The position numbers and the translations under genes were made by a program. Below are positions 1 to 7,548 of a DNA stretch of 63,164 bases, piece after piece. Origin of the DNA: Sphaerimonospora thailandensis (GTDB lineage Bacteria; Actinomycetota; Actinomycetes; Streptosporangiales; Streptosporangiaceae). Location: the NCBI RefSeq assembly GCF_016863115.1, contig NZ_BOOG01000015.1, positions 1-63,164 of the forward strand, in the 5' to 3' direction. Each line of letters opens with the position of its first letter. Within the stretch, counting starts at the first letter, position 1. The notes beneath the pieces were generated by a model. That model searched no databases. It was not told where the DNA came from and was given only the letters and a program-made list of their open reading frames with translations.

Positions 1-300
1 TGACCATGGGTCCATGAGCTTGTAAACGATCTCCCCGTGTCGGCCGCGAGCGTCACGGGACTGCACGCGGACCAGGTAGCCGTACTTCTCCAGTTGCCGC
101 AGGGCGGCCCGTACCGCGTCCCGGCCGTCTTCGTCGGAGGCGGCGATGATCGCGGCCTGGCTGATGACGAAGCCGGGGCCGTGCGAGGCGAGCCAGCCGA
201 GGACGCCGCGCGCCTTCCAGCCCAGCCGCCGGTCCCGCAGCCAGTCGTTGCTGATCTGCGTGAACCGATCGGCTGGCAGAGGCCCCCGCCATATGCGCAT
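1..300 (-). CDS. Winged-helix replication-type protein, partial (C-terminus beyond window)
   Basis: This gene reads leftward off the window edge. It begins at an ATG at 298-300 preceded by a GAGGGA ribosome site. The visible 100 residues start MRIWRGPLPADRF, carry the phrase LGWKARGVLGWLASH, and contain an ISQAAIIAAS...RAALRQLEKYGYL helix-turn-helix pattern. Such N-termini are common in replication or plasmid-control proteins of actinobacterial phages and integrative elements. It follows a gap of about 420 bases after the leftward operon, which suggests its own promoter. Function in replication is inferred from the family style, not shown. Confidence 0.7.
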   Translation of the reverse strand, partial: MRIWRGPLPADRFTQISNDWLRDRRLGWKARGVLGWLASHGPGFVISQAAIIAASDEDGRDAVRAALRQLEKYGYLVRVQSRDARGRHGEIVYKLMDPWS

Positions 301-428
301 CAGGCCTGTCCCTCGTTTCCGATAGAAATACGTACCGAGTGCAGGATATAGGTTCCCGAACAAGCAACGGGTTTTATTATTCGGAAGTGACAACCCTGAC
401 CTGCCACCATGAGGAGGTGGACGACGAC

Positions 429-635
429 GTGAGGACCGAACTGGAAGAGGCCGCAGCCGCCTACCTGAACGCGCCGAAAAAGCTCCAGGCCGCGATCGTG
501 CGCGCGGGCGAGCAAGGCGAAACCGCCGTGGAGATCGCCAAGACGATCAGCTTCGCGTACTCGCCGGACTACGTCGCGCGGATCATCCGCGAAGCGCTCG
601 GCCCGCGCCGCCCTGGCCGCCGCAAGGCGGACTGA
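429..635 (+). CDS. Small helix-turn-helix protein, lone rightward gene in the element
   Basis: A 68-residue protein that starts at GTG 429, chosen because a GAGGAGG ribosome site lies at 411-417. An in-frame GTG at 417 overlaps that site and is less likely. Residues about 6-60 form an alpha-helical segment with a helix-turn-helix look (AVEIAKTISFAYSPDYVARI) and a basic tail RRPGRRKAD. It is the only rightward gene in the left 9 kb and has its own strong terminator. A role as a small DNA-binding regulator is inferred. The upstream stretch 301-428 is AT-richer than its surroundings, with a TATTAT at 375-380 that could be a -10 box. Confidence 0.6.
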   Translation: MRTELEEAAAAYLNAPKKLQAAIVRAGEQGETAVEIAKTISFAYSPDYVARIIREALGPRRPGRRKAD

Positions 636-650
636 CCTTCCCGCATGCCT

Positions 651-678
651 GAGCGGCCGGACCATCACCCGGCCGCTC
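651..678 (+). terminator. Rho-independent terminator after the small HTH gene
   Basis: A perfect 10-bp stem (GAGCGGCCGG with CCGGCCGCTC) closes an 8-base loop and is followed by TTCGTCGTTCC on the + strand. It sits 15 bases after the stop codon at 635. It lies between converging transcripts, but the T-rich tail is on the + side only. Confidence 0.8.
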
Positions 679-718
679 TTCGTCGTTCCGACCTGCACAT
701 CTCTCCCTGCGCCGCTGG

Positions 719-922
719 TCACTCCTCCCGGGGCGGGACCTGTCTTCGGTCGTCTTCCAGCCAGGCCAGGGCGCGCGCCCGGGTCTCCCCGCTGATGACA
801 CCGCGGCGCATCGCGTCCAGCAGCCCGGCGCAGATCCCGAGTTCGGCGGCGAGGCCGTCCCATGTGAGGCCGCGCTCGCGGCGGCGGGCGTTGAGGGCGG
901 AGTGCAGCCGCTGAGGCGTCAC
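719..922 (-). CDS. Small helix-turn-helix protein, last gene of the leftward operon
   Basis: A 67-residue protein with a clear XRE-like helix-turn-helix: ARRRERGLTWDGLAAELGI followed by a recognition helix around residues 29-45. It overlaps the zinc-ribbon gene upstream by 4 bases, so translation is coupled. Target and role are unknown; a late-acting regulator of the element is one possibility. Confidence 0.65.
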   Translation of the reverse strand: MTPQRLHSALNARRRERGLTWDGLAAELGICAGLLDAMRRGVISGETRARALAWLEDDRRQVPPREE

Positions 923-1092
923 CGGGTCACCTCGCCGTCTCGTCCGGCGCGGCAGTGGCCGCCGGCCCGTCCGGTCCAGGTGAGGTCAAGGCGGTCCAGC
1001 GGGGGGTAGTGCGCGGCGGGCGTGCCGTCCCGGCGCTGGACTACCGCCCGGCCGCAGGTGGGGCAGGTGGTGCGAGGGCGTGGTGTGGTCAT
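919..1092 (-). CDS. Small zinc-ribbon protein
   Basis: A 57-residue protein with a CPTCGR zinc knuckle near residue 10 and a lone later Cys at residue 47. The start is the ATG at 1092, which overlaps the upstream stop by 4 bases; the frame stays open further upstream but without coding character. No function can be named. It is one of several Cys-rich miniproteins in this operon. Confidence 0.55.
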   Translation of the reverse strand: MTTPRPRTTCPTCGRAVVQRRDGTPAAHYPPLDRLDLTWTGRAGGHCRAGRDGEVTR

Positions 1093-1247
1093 GTCGGCCT
1101 CCTCACGGTGACGCACCAGCCGACGCACGCCGGGCTGGTCGAGCCGCAGGTGCGGCACGGCAGGCAGCGCAGGCAGATCGTGGCGCGGGGCGAGCGGTAG
1201 ACCTTCGGCCAGTGGCGGGCGCGCAGGCACGCGATCAGCTGCCTCAT
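1089..1247 (-). CDS. Cysteine-rich miniprotein
   Basis: A 52-residue protein with seven cysteines, including CLRCLPCRTC between residues 26 and 34 and two more near the C-terminus, consistent with metal binding. The start at 1247 has an excellent AAGGAG ribosome site 6 bases upstream. It overlaps both neighbours by about 4 bases. No known function. Confidence 0.55.
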   Translation of the reverse strand: MRQLIACLRARHWPKVYRSPRATICLRCLPCRTCGSTSPACVGWCVTVRRPT

Positions 1248-1483
1248 CGCCGCTCCTTGATGATCAGGGCGATCGCCACGATGACGGTGAGCGGCCACAG
1301 CAGGCTGTAGGCGATGGTCATCACGAGCAACGCGGTGCGGTAGGACCAGCCGGCCATCCGCTGCATGTCGCCTAGCGCGACGGCGAAGTGGTCCGGCCGA
1401 ATGAACGCGGCGAACGCGAGGACGGCCAGCCAGCCGAACGCGCCGAGGACGTACAACTGGAGCCACAGCTCGACGGCGCTCAC
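1244..1483 (-). CDS. Small two-helix membrane protein
   Basis: The GTG start at 1483 is set by a GGAGGT ribosome site 6 bases upstream and by overlap with the preceding stop. The 79-residue product has two hydrophobic segments, about residues 6-29 and 51-75, and ends in basic KERR. Small holin-like or accessory membrane proteins of phages look like this, but no function can be assigned. An apparent longer frame upstream is antisense-type noise. Confidence 0.6.
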   Translation of the reverse strand: MSAVELWLQLYVLGAFGWLAVLAFAAFIRPDHFAVALGDMQRMAGWSYRTALLVMTIAYSLLWPLTVIVAIALIIKERR

Positions 1484-1701
1484 TCGGCACCTCCGTCCGT
1501 GACGAGCCCGGACAGGTGCTGTAGGGCGTCGGCCATCTGGTCTTGGGCGGTGAGGTCGGCGATCACCTGGCTCTTGGGCTCGCCGAGCATGGCGGCGACC
1601 TGCGCGGCGGCGTCCCGGCTGACGAGCCACGAGCGGACGTACATGACGCCGCGCTCGTCTTCGACGCCGATGGAGACGGTGGCGGTGACGTCGGGCGTCA
1701 T
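1480..1701 (-). CDS. Hypothetical protein of the element
   Basis: A 73-residue acidic protein with no signal peptide or membrane segment. The N-terminal part (TATVSIGVEDERGVMYVRSW) looks beta-rich and resembles the N-terminal half of the next gene upstream (AYLGISIRNPDGTTHTRTWH), suggesting two diverged paralogues. It overlaps both neighbours by 4 bases. Confidence 0.5.
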   Translation of the reverse strand: MTPDVTATVSIGVEDERGVMYVRSWLVSRDAAAQVAAMLGEPKSQVIADLTAQDQMADALQHLSGLVTDGGAE

Positions 1702-1934
1702 CCGAGGTCACCGCCGATCCTGACGATGCCGGGCGTGGCCAGGTAGGCCTGGCGGGTGGCGGCCTTGGCCTCGGCGGTGGCGATGGACTCGGACAGGTGG
1801 GGGCCGAGCGTGGCGGCGAACTCGTCGGCGCCGATGGGGCAGACGTGCCAGGTGCGGGTGTGGGTGGTGCCGTCGGGGTTGCGGATGCTGATGCCGAGGT
1901 AGGCGGTGCGGTCGTCGGGCGGGTGGTCACACAT
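1698..1934 (-). CDS. Hypothetical protein, possible paralogue of its downstream neighbour
   Basis: A 78-residue protein starting at the ATG at 1934 with a G-rich ribosome site. It shares an 'isoleucine-rich strand, turn, TRTW' pattern and a following helical half with the 73-residue gene at 1480-1701. No function recognised. Confidence 0.5.
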   Translation of the reverse strand: MCDHPPDDRTAYLGISIRNPDGTTHTRTWHVCPIGADEFAATLGPHLSESIATAEAKAATRQAYLATPGIVRIGGDLG

Positions 1935-2205
1935 CGGCGATCCCCCCGGGGGCGTTGGCCTCGTCGAGGACGGAGCCGTCGAGGGCGTCGCGGTCGGCCT
2001 GGTCGCCGGGGTCGAGCGCGGACTCGATGGTGGCGACGGCGTCCAGCAGCTGGGCGCGGAGCCGCTCGACCTCGCAGAGGAGGTCTCGGCGGTCGGCCTC
2101 GGCCTGAGTGAGCGCATAGCGGGGGTCGGTTGCGAGTCTCAGGCTGATGTCGTCACGGCGGCGGATATCGGCGAGGCGCTCGCCGGTCATGGGTTCGGTG
2201 GTCAT
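1927..2205 (-). CDS. Hypothetical helical protein
   Basis: A 92-residue protein starting MTTEPMTGERLADIRRRDD. Residues about 30-68 are heptad-like (LTQAEADRRDLLCEVERL), suggesting a short coiled coil that may mediate oligomerisation. It overlaps the downstream gene by 8 bases. No known function. Confidence 0.55.
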   Translation of the reverse strand: MTTEPMTGERLADIRRRDDISLRLATDPRYALTQAEADRRDLLCEVERLRAQLLDAVATIESALDPGDQADRDALDGSVLDEANAPGGIADV

Positions 2206-2420
2206 GGGTTCTCCGTGAGGTGGTAGCGGTGGTTGCCGTCCGGGGCGTCCACGCGGACGGCGCGGCACTCGCGGATCAGCACGGCCAGGACGGCCGACAC
2301 CGTCGCCGGGCCGATCCCGGGATGCCGCAGGGACGCCGCGTGAGCGATGGCGTAGACGGTCAGGCCGGGCCCGGCCGCGGGGAGCAGCCGGGCGATGTCG
2401 TCGACGCGGAACGTGGCCAT
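2202..2420 (-). CDS. Small winged-helix-like protein
   Basis: A 72-residue protein whose pattern is helix, helix (GPATVSAVLAVLIRE), then a beta wing (AVRVDAPDGNHRYHL), as in compact winged-helix DNA-binding domains. The start at 2420 shares its first base with the stop of the upstream gene. A DNA-binding role is inferred from this pattern alone. Confidence 0.55.
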   Translation of the reverse strand: MATFRVDDIARLLPAAGPGLTVYAIAHAASLRHPGIGPATVSAVLAVLIRECRAVRVDAPDGNHRYHLTENP

Positions 2421-2890
2421 CACGGCCCCTCGATGACGGGCGAGGGGTGGACGGCCGCCGGGCGGTCCTGTACGGCGGGGCTCGTCGAGGCGACGGACAT
2501 GATCGTGACCAGCGCGGCCAGCCACACCACGGCGAAGACCAGACTCCCGGGCCGGATGGCGGGCCGGCCGGTGCGCAGGATCAGCGGGCGCACGTGCCAG
2601 GCCCCGCACGGGCAGCGGCGCACGCGGAGGAACGCGCCCCGCAACAGGCCGCCGTGGCGGGCCTGCCGCAACGCTGCGCGGGCGTGGCCGTAGGTGGGGT
2701 GCGGGTCCAACGCCAGGTGCGGGCAGGCCTCGACGTCGATCCATTCCTCCTGCGGCCAGAGCCGGTCATGCCAGTCGGCGAGGAGGTCGTCCGTGGCGTC
2801 CGGGTGCGTGGTGTAGGAGTCCGGGTGCCCGGGCGGGAGCCGTACGGGCTCCTCGAGGAGCCGGGCGTGTGGGAGGCGGCGGCGGGTCAC
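2420..2890 (-). CDS. Hypothetical protein with a CxC-G-W-H motif and C-terminal membrane helix
   Basis: A 156-residue protein starting at a GTG (2890) that overlaps the upstream stop. The middle holds a helical stretch HPTYGHARAALRQAR and a zinc-binding-like CPCGAWHV motif at about residues 99-106. Residues about 120-140 form one hydrophobic segment. Similar 'RCPCGAWH' proteins occur in actinobacterial elements, but no function is known to me. Confidence 0.6.
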   Translation of the reverse strand: MTRRRLPHARLLEEPVRLPPGHPDSYTTHPDATDDLLADWHDRLWPQEEWIDVEACPHLALDPHPTYGHARAALRQARHGGLLRGAFLRVRRCPCGAWHVRPLILRTGRPAIRPGSLVFAVVWLAALVTIMSVASTSPAVQDRPAAVHPSPVIEGP

Positions 2891-3444
2891 TCGATCACCT
2901 GCCCGAAGAGGACGGCTCCCGCCGCCTGGGCGACTGCGCGCAAGGCGTTCACGAACGCACCGCCCGGAGCGCCCTCCGGTGTCGGGTAGAAGTGCTGCTC
3001 GACCGCTCCGGTGTCGCGGCGCCGGGTGGCCGACCAGAGCCGGCCGTGGATGTCGGCGCAGTAGGCGGTGGCGAGTTCGACGGCGTCTTCGCGCTGGTAG
3101 AAGCGCCGCTCCAGGCGGTCCCGCTGGAAGCGCGCTTGCTCGTCGTCGCTGGCGTCGTCGGATGGGGCCATGACGGCGTGCGCTTCGAACAGCAGCAGGA
3201 AGGCGTGCAAGGTGGAGACCTCCTGCTGCTGCTCCACCGCCGTGCGGGCCACCTTCACCATGAGGGCCGGGTAGTCGGTTGGGTGCACGCTCGGGTCGAT
3301 CGCGGCCAGGGTGCCGGTCGTGATCTGCTCGCCGTCCCAGTGCAAGGTTCGGAACTCGTGCAGGGTGTCCCACTCGTGGGCATCGAGGGCCTGGCGGACG
3401 GTGGCCGCGAGGACCTCGCGGCCGGGTATGGGGCGGCGGGTCAT
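2887..3444 (-). CDS. Hypothetical protein of the element, 185 residues
   Basis: A soluble, mostly helical, acidic protein with no recognisable motif. It is one of the longer products of the leftward operon and overlaps both flanking genes by 4 bases. Codon use is typical of the element and GC-rich in third positions, which supports true coding. Confidence 0.6.
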   Translation of the reverse strand: MTRRPIPGREVLAATVRQALDAHEWDTLHEFRTLHWDGEQITTGTLAAIDPSVHPTDYPALMVKVARTAVEQQQEVSTLHAFLLLFEAHAVMAPSDDASDDEQARFQRDRLERRFYQREDAVELATAYCADIHGRLWSATRRRDTGAVEQHFYPTPEGAPGGAFVNALRAVAQAAGAVLFGQVIE

Positions 3445-3647
3445 GCGGTCACCTGGCGCAGGTGCGAGACGACCACGGCCTCGCGGATGGGCGGCTCACC
3501 ATCGATGATCTGGTCCCACGTGACGTAGGCGACGCCCTCGCCGCGCAGGATGGCGACGCCGTCGACGGTGCCCAGGCGGCGGCCGCGGCGGACGCGGGAC
3601 CCGGGAGGGGTGAGGACGTGTAGCAGGGCCAGGGCGTCAGTGCTCAT
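3441..3647 (-). CDS. Hypothetical small beta-rich protein
   Basis: A 68-residue protein (MSTDALALLHVLTPPGSRV start) with several short strands and a basic RRGRR patch near residue 20. It overlaps its upstream neighbour by 11 bases. No function recognised. Confidence 0.5.
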   Translation of the reverse strand: MSTDALALLHVLTPPGSRVRRGRRLGTVDGVAILRGEGVAYVTWDQIIDGEPPIREAVVVSHLRQVTA

Positions 3648-3975
3648 CGGTGTCCTCCATGGGGGTGTCGTGGTGGTGGGTGGCGGCGAGCAGGGCGGCC
3701 TCGGCGGGGGCGGTGGCACGCTCGCGGTCGCGGCGCTCGAGTTCGGCGCGGACGATGGCGGCGTACCGCTCGCACGCCTGGCTGGTGGCGTAGGCGGTGT
3801 CGATCGCGGCGCGCAGGCGGGTGTCGTCGGCGTCCAGCGGGGTGCCGATCATCAGGCCGTCGATCCACAGCAGGACCGTGGACTCGGCGACCTCGACGCG
3901 GATGGTGTCGGGGGTGGCGTGGCGGTGGCCGGAGTAGACGGCGACGGGGTACGCCTCGGCGGGGATCTGGCTCAT
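3637..3975 (-). CDS. Hypothetical protein, 112 residues
   Basis: The protein has an N-terminal beta-rich half and a C-terminal helical half ending in a His/Asp/Glu-rich tail (ATHHHDTPMEDTDEH), which might bind metal. The ATG at 3975 overlaps the upstream stop by 4 bases. No function recognised. Confidence 0.5.
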   Translation of the reverse strand: MSQIPAEAYPVAVYSGHRHATPDTIRVEVAESTVLLWIDGLMIGTPLDADDTRLRAAIDTAYATSQACERYAAIVRAELERRDRERATAPAEAALLAATHHHDTPMEDTDEH

Positions 3976-4226
3976 GCGGGGTCTCCCGTGGGTCGGCGGG
4001 TGGTGCGCTCGTGGGCGATGTGCAGCTGCTCGGCCATCACGCGGGCGGCCTGGGCGAACTGGTCGGCCATGTGGGGGTCGGTGAAGTCGAGTTCGATGCC
4101 GCACACGGCGAGGGTCGCGACGGGCTTGCCGGTGACCTTGTGGCGGATGCCGAGGAACTCGGCCTGGCCGGTGAGGTTGAGGCGTCCGGCGACCTGAAAG
4201 GCCGGGGTAGCCTGTTTGTCGATCAT
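3972..4226 (-). CDS. Hypothetical protein, 84 residues
   Basis: The ATG at 4226 has a strong AAGGAG site 6 bases upstream. This follows one of the few gaps in the operon (4227-4288), so it may open a sub-operon. The sequence is compact, with a mixed strand/helix pattern and no motif. Confidence 0.55.
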   Translation of the reverse strand: MIDKQATPAFQVAGRLNLTGQAEFLGIRHKVTGKPVATLAVCGIELDFTDPHMADQFAQAARVMAEQLHIAHERTTRRPTGDPA

Positions 4227-4288
4227 GTCCAGCTCCTTGCTGGTTGGGGGTCGCCCGCCGGGGAAGCGGCGGGCGACCACAGGTCGGA

Positions 4289-4717
4289 CTAGAAGGGGCT
4301 CGGCTCGTACCGGGTCCACTGCGAGGTGGAGATGGTGCGCTCCCACGGCGTGCCGAGGTCCGGGCGGTCCCCGGCGGCGCGTTCGGCGATGGAGCGGTTC
4401 ACGCCGGAGTAGGGCCCCGGCTTGTCGCCGTCGGGGGTCAGCGCGTACTCGTGGCGGTGGTCCCGGCCGTGCCAGGCCTCCAGCTCGGCGCGCGCCTGCC
4501 GCAGCTCGGCGATCAGCGCGGGCATGTACTCCAGCAGGATCTGTGCCGCTTCCTTGCCCTCGGCGCTCGCGCCCTCGACCAGGTGCCTCGCGTGGATGTC
4601 CGTGAGGACGCCGAGGTCGACGGGCGGCTCGCCCTCCAGCTCCGGCGCCTCGGGCTCGCGGTCGTCGTCCATCTCACGCGGGTCGACGTCGCGGCCGTAC
4701 TCGTCTTCGACGATCAC
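4289..4717 (-). CDS. Hypothetical acidic protein, 142 residues
   Basis: The GTG start at 4717 has a GAGGAG site 6 bases upstream and overlaps the stop of the 29-residue gene. Residues about 14-34 are strongly acidic and proline-rich, and about 45-85 are helical. The C-terminal phrase YSGVNRSIAERAAGDRPD resembles endings seen in other actinophage proteins. No function is assigned. Confidence 0.55.
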   Translation of the reverse strand: MIVEDEYGRDVDPREMDDDREPEAPELEGEPPVDLGVLTDIHARHLVEGASAEGKEAAQILLEYMPALIAELRQARAELEAWHGRDHRHEYALTPDGDKPGPYSGVNRSIAERAAGDRPDLGTPWERTISTSQWTRYEPSPF

Positions 4718-4803
4718 GGGTTGCTCCTCTCGTCGTCGTCGCATACGTCGGCGGTGATCGCGTCGATCAACCCGGCGGCGAAGTCGTCGCAGCTCTGGCA
4801 CAT
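4714..4803 (-). CDS. 29-residue CxxC miniprotein
   Basis: A very short gene (MCQSCDDFAAGLIDAITADV...) with a zinc-knuckle-like CQSC at the N-terminus. It has a GAGGAG ribosome site about 8 bases upstream and overlaps its neighbours at both ends (1 and 4 bases). The tight overlaps are the main evidence that it is translated. Confidence 0.5.
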   Translation of the reverse strand: MCQSCDDFAAGLIDAITADVCDDDERSNP

Positions 4804-5099
4804 CAGGGGGTCTCCTCTTCGGTGCGATTGGTTCGGGGCGTGTCGGGGTTGGGGGTGCGTGCGGCGAGGTCGGGCCGGCCGCACACGAGGCCGATCGCGG
4901 CGATGTGCGGGCAGATCCCGGTGGCCGGGCAGGTGCACGACCACTCGCCGTCGCGGAGGGAGATCTCGTGGCGGCCGGTGTGGCCGTAGGCGACGGCCGC
5001 GACACGGAGCGGGGCGGTCCCGCCGTAGGAGGCGGCGCGGATGACGGCCCGGCCCTCGCGGATGTACGCGAGGGCGCGGGAGCGGGTGTCAGTCGCCAT
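4803..5099 (-). CDS. SWIM-type zinc-finger protein
   Basis: A 98-residue protein with the SWIM signature CxC...CxH as CTCPATGICPHIAAIGLV at residues about 56-73. SWIM domains bind nucleic acid or protein partners and are found in recombination and MULE-type proteins. This one is only the domain plus an N-terminal beta segment. It lies downstream of RecT, so a role in recombination or replication of the element is plausible but inferred. Confidence 0.75.
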   Translation of the reverse strand: MATDTRSRALAYIREGRAVIRAASYGGTAPLRVAAVAYGHTGRHEISLRDGEWSCTCPATGICPHIAAIGLVCGRPDLAARTPNPDTPRTNRTEEETP

Positions 5100-5274
5100 C
5101 GGGCACCTGCCCCACCTGGGGCGTGTACCAGTAGCCGTGCTCGCCGTCGTGGTCCTCGTAGTCGCCACACTTCTCGCCGGGGGCGTCGGGGTTGGGGGCG
5201 CCGCAGGGGCCCGGCTCGGTGGGCGGCTCGACGATGCCCAAGCACTCGGCGCAGTGGCACTCACTTGGCCACAT
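5089..5274 (-). CDS. Cysteine-rich small protein
   Basis: A 61-residue protein with a CHCAEC knuckle near residue 6 and further Cys residues at about 24 and 36. The DHDGEHGYWY segment could complete a metal site. It overlaps the SWIM gene by 11 bases and the upstream gene by 14. No function recognised. Confidence 0.5.
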   Translation of the reverse strand: MWPSECHCAECLGIVEPPTEPGPCGAPNPDAPGEKCGDYEDHDGEHGYWYTPQVGQVPDGD

Positions 5275-5500
5275 CGGGCTTCACCCCCGCGGCCTCGACC
5301 CATGCCACCAGGTCGGGCTGCTCGTCCCAGTAGCCGGCGGCGACGGCACCCGTGAGCGCGGTCGCGGCGGCCTGGGCGAGCGTCGCGTGGATCTGCGCGG
5401 CGGCGAGCAGGAAGCGCTCCTGGTCGCTGCCGGGCTGTGCGGCCTTGGCGTCCTCCAGGACGCGCTCGGCGTCGCGGTAGTGATCAGCTCCGCTTGCCAT
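5261..5500 (-). CDS. Hypothetical helical protein, 79 residues
   Basis: The start at 5500 is preferred over 5509 because GGAGGT lies 6 bases before it. The product is nearly all helical (AERVLEDAKAAQPGSDQERF...). It overlaps the 38-residue gene upstream by 17 bases, an unusually long overlap. No function recognised. Confidence 0.55.
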   Translation of the reverse strand: MASGADHYRDAERVLEDAKAAQPGSDQERFLLAAAQIHATLAQAAATALTGAVAAGYWDEQPDLVAWVEAAGVKPDVAK

Positions 5501-5600
5501 TGGTGCCACCTCCGGTCTCCTGCCGGACCTCTTCGGCGATCTCCTCCGCCATGTGGGCCAGCTCGCCGATCAGGTCGTCGCGGTCGCTGGGCCTGCTCAT
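5484..5600 (-). CDS. 38-residue protein between RecT and the downstream genes
   Basis: A short gene missed by length cut-offs. Its ATG (5598-5600) shares a base with the RecT stop codon, and its 3' end carries the ribosome site of the next gene. The product is helical and acidic (LIGELAHMAEEIAEEV). It may exist mainly to couple translation of RecT to the downstream genes. Confidence 0.45.
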   Translation of the reverse strand: MSRPSDRDDLIGELAHMAEEIAEEVRQETGGGTNGKRS

Positions 5601-6532
5601 CAGAAGCCGCCTTCCGGCTGGTTGACCGGCGGCCAGCCGACGTCAGGCCCGTCGGCCGGCGGCTCCGGAGCGGGGTCGGTGGGCGGCTCGATGGCGCCGG
5701 GCTCGACCTGGCCCTCGATGGTGGGCCGCTCGGTGACCTCGTCGGCGGGGGCGTTCGGGCTGATGTCCACGCGGATGCCCTCGTCCACGGTGGCGGCGAT
5801 GGCCAGTTCGGTGGACAGGGGGATCATCTTGAGCAGCGGGCCACGGATCATCGTCTTGCGGGCCATCTCCACGAACTGCGCGGGGTCGGCCCACGGGCCG
5901 ATGACCTGCCCGTCCTTCTTGGCCATGGCGTAGCGGTCGCGGTGAGCGGCCATGTCGGCCTGCGTCCACGGCTCGGTGAGGGCATATCCGCCCTGCAGCC
6001 GGGCCAGGGCGTAGTACAGGCGGGGCTCGCCGCGCGGCCCGTCCACGTACGGCTCGTGCTCCAGGACGTCGCCGTCGAGGTTGTAGGCGAGGCGGAACCG
6101 GTCGTTGCTGTAGACCACACGCGAGGCGATCGAGACGACCTTGTCGTGCCGGTAGCCCAGTTCGACGTACCCCCGGTAGCCGATGATCAGCGTGGCGTCG
6201 CGGCGGCCCTCCTTGCCGTTCCACATCGGCAGGAGCCAGGCGTGGCCGAGGCCTGCGACGCCGGGTCGGAGACCGAGCTGGGCGCACGTCATGAGGCCGC
6301 CCAGGATGGACGGGGCGTAGCACTCGGCGAGCTTCGGCGTGGCCCGCAGGCACGTCATCGCGTCGCGGATCAGCTGTGCCGCCTCGATGCCGCGGGGCAT
6401 CGCGGCCTGGAAGTCGGCCTGGTGCTGCACGATGCGCGCGCCGACGGTCTGGATCTGGTCGGCGAGGGTGGCCGGCTGCTGGGTGGCGGCCCCGCGTGCC
6501 TGCTCGGCGCGCTGGGTGAGGTTGCGGCCCAT
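5600..6532 (-). CDS. recT: RecT-family single-strand annealing protein
   Basis: A 310-residue protein of the RecT family. These bind single-stranded DNA left by a partner exonuclease and anneal it to its complement, driving phage recombination. Family features include the N-terminal lead, the core around RDAMTCLRATPKLAECYAPS at about residues 56-75, the LGHAWLLPM stretch and the YRGYVELGYRH segment. The C-terminal 60 residues are proline- and acid-rich and probably disordered, as in many actinophage RecTs. The gene follows the exonuclease with a 1-base overlap, the usual arrangement for such pairs. Confidence 0.9.
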   Translation of the reverse strand: MGRNLTQRAEQARGAATQQPATLADQIQTVGARIVQHQADFQAAMPRGIEAAQLIRDAMTCLRATPKLAECYAPSILGGLMTCAQLGLRPGVAGLGHAWLLPMWNGKEGRRDATLIIGYRGYVELGYRHDKVVSIASRVVYSNDRFRLAYNLDGDVLEHEPYVDGPRGEPRLYYALARLQGGYALTEPWTQADMAAHRDRYAMAKKDGQVIGPWADPAQFVEMARKTMIRGPLLKMIPLSTELAIAATVDEGIRVDISPNAPADEVTERPTIEGQVEPGAIEPPTDPAPEPPADGPDVGWPPVNQPEGGF

Positions 6533-7548
6533 CAGGCCATCAGTCCCTTCTTCTTCGGGAGGAAGACGCGGCCGCGGTAGGCCGCGTACAGGTCGGGGTG
6601 GGCGGCCTTGAGTGCCGCGGTGTCGAGCTGGGTGACGGTGGCGGTGAACTCGGCGGCCAGGGCGGGGTGTTCGGCGACGAAGGCGGCGGCGTCGAAGTCG
6701 CCGGTGTTCTTCCAGGTGGCGACCTGTACGCCGTTGTGGGTGGCGACGTTCGCGCCGCCCATGAGGGCGGTGGTCTCGTTCTTGACGGCGTCGCGCTGCC
6801 CCTTGAGGGTTTTGATCTCCTCAGCCCAGCCGAGGGAGGCGCGGAGCCGGGCCACCGTTGCGGCGTCCAGCTCGACTTCCCGCTCGGCCGCGTGCGGGTA
6901 CAGCTCGGCCAGCGCGCGGGCGGTGGCGTCGGAGCCGTCGAGGGCGGGGGCGGTGCCGTCCTGCACCATCTGCCACAGCTCGGTCTCGGCGTCGATCAGG
7001 ACCTTGATGAGCCGCTCGTCACGCTCGACGTGGCGGATCTCCAGGCGCTGCCCGCCGATGAGAGCGGCGGCGTACCCGTGCTTCAGGCCGGTCACGGCGA
7101 GGTAGTGCTGCAGCTGGGCTTCGGCGGCGTCGGCGACCTGGTCGTCATCCCAGTCCGACGCCCGGTAGGCCGACGTGGTTTTGATCTCCAGGATGCCGCC
7201 GTCGGCGGTGAGCCGGTCTACGGAGGCGAGCTGCCAGGACCGCTCCAGGTTCCGCATGAGGCCGCATGTGCGGGTCGGGATGCCGGTGCGGGCCTCGAAC
7301 TCCTCGGCGATGACGGGCTCCAGCTTGCGGCCCCACGCCATCACCTCGGAGTCGTCCTGCTCTCGCAGGAGGCCGGACTTCTCGGCCCACACCTGGTAGC
7401 GGGAGCCGTACTGCGACAGCCCGAGCACGGCGAGCGCGTCGGATCCGCCGATGCCCTTCCGGCGGGCGGCCAGCCACTGGGGCCGGGGCGCGTCGGCGGG
7501 AAGGATGAGGACGCCGGTCGGGGTGACCAGTTCAGCCGTGGTCGTCAT
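6532..7548 (-). CDS. YqaJ-type viral recombinase exonuclease
   Basis: A 338-residue nuclease of the YqaJ/lambda-exonuclease (PD-(D/E)XK) family, which resects double-strand ends and hands single strands to RecT. The core reads RRKGIGGSDALAVLGLSQYG (residues about 29-48), then the RKLEPVIAEEFEARTG helix, then the active-site strand GILEIKTT with Glu and Lys. The C-terminal third is helical with a KTLKGQRDAVKNE coiled segment. The ATG at 7548 overlaps the previous gene by 4 bases. The apparent longer frame upstream is not coding. Confidence 0.9.
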   Translation of the reverse strand: MTTTAELVTPTGVLILPADAPRPQWLAARRKGIGGSDALAVLGLSQYGSRYQVWAEKSGLLREQDDSEVMAWGRKLEPVIAEEFEARTGIPTRTCGLMRNLERSWQLASVDRLTADGGILEIKTTSAYRASDWDDDQVADAAEAQLQHYLAVTGLKHGYAAALIGGQRLEIRHVERDERLIKVLIDAETELWQMVQDGTAPALDGSDATARALAELYPHAAEREVELDAATVARLRASLGWAEEIKTLKGQRDAVKNETTALMGGANVATHNGVQVATWKNTGDFDAAAFVAEHPALAAEFTATVTQLDTAALKAAHPDLYAAYRGRVFLPKKKGLMA

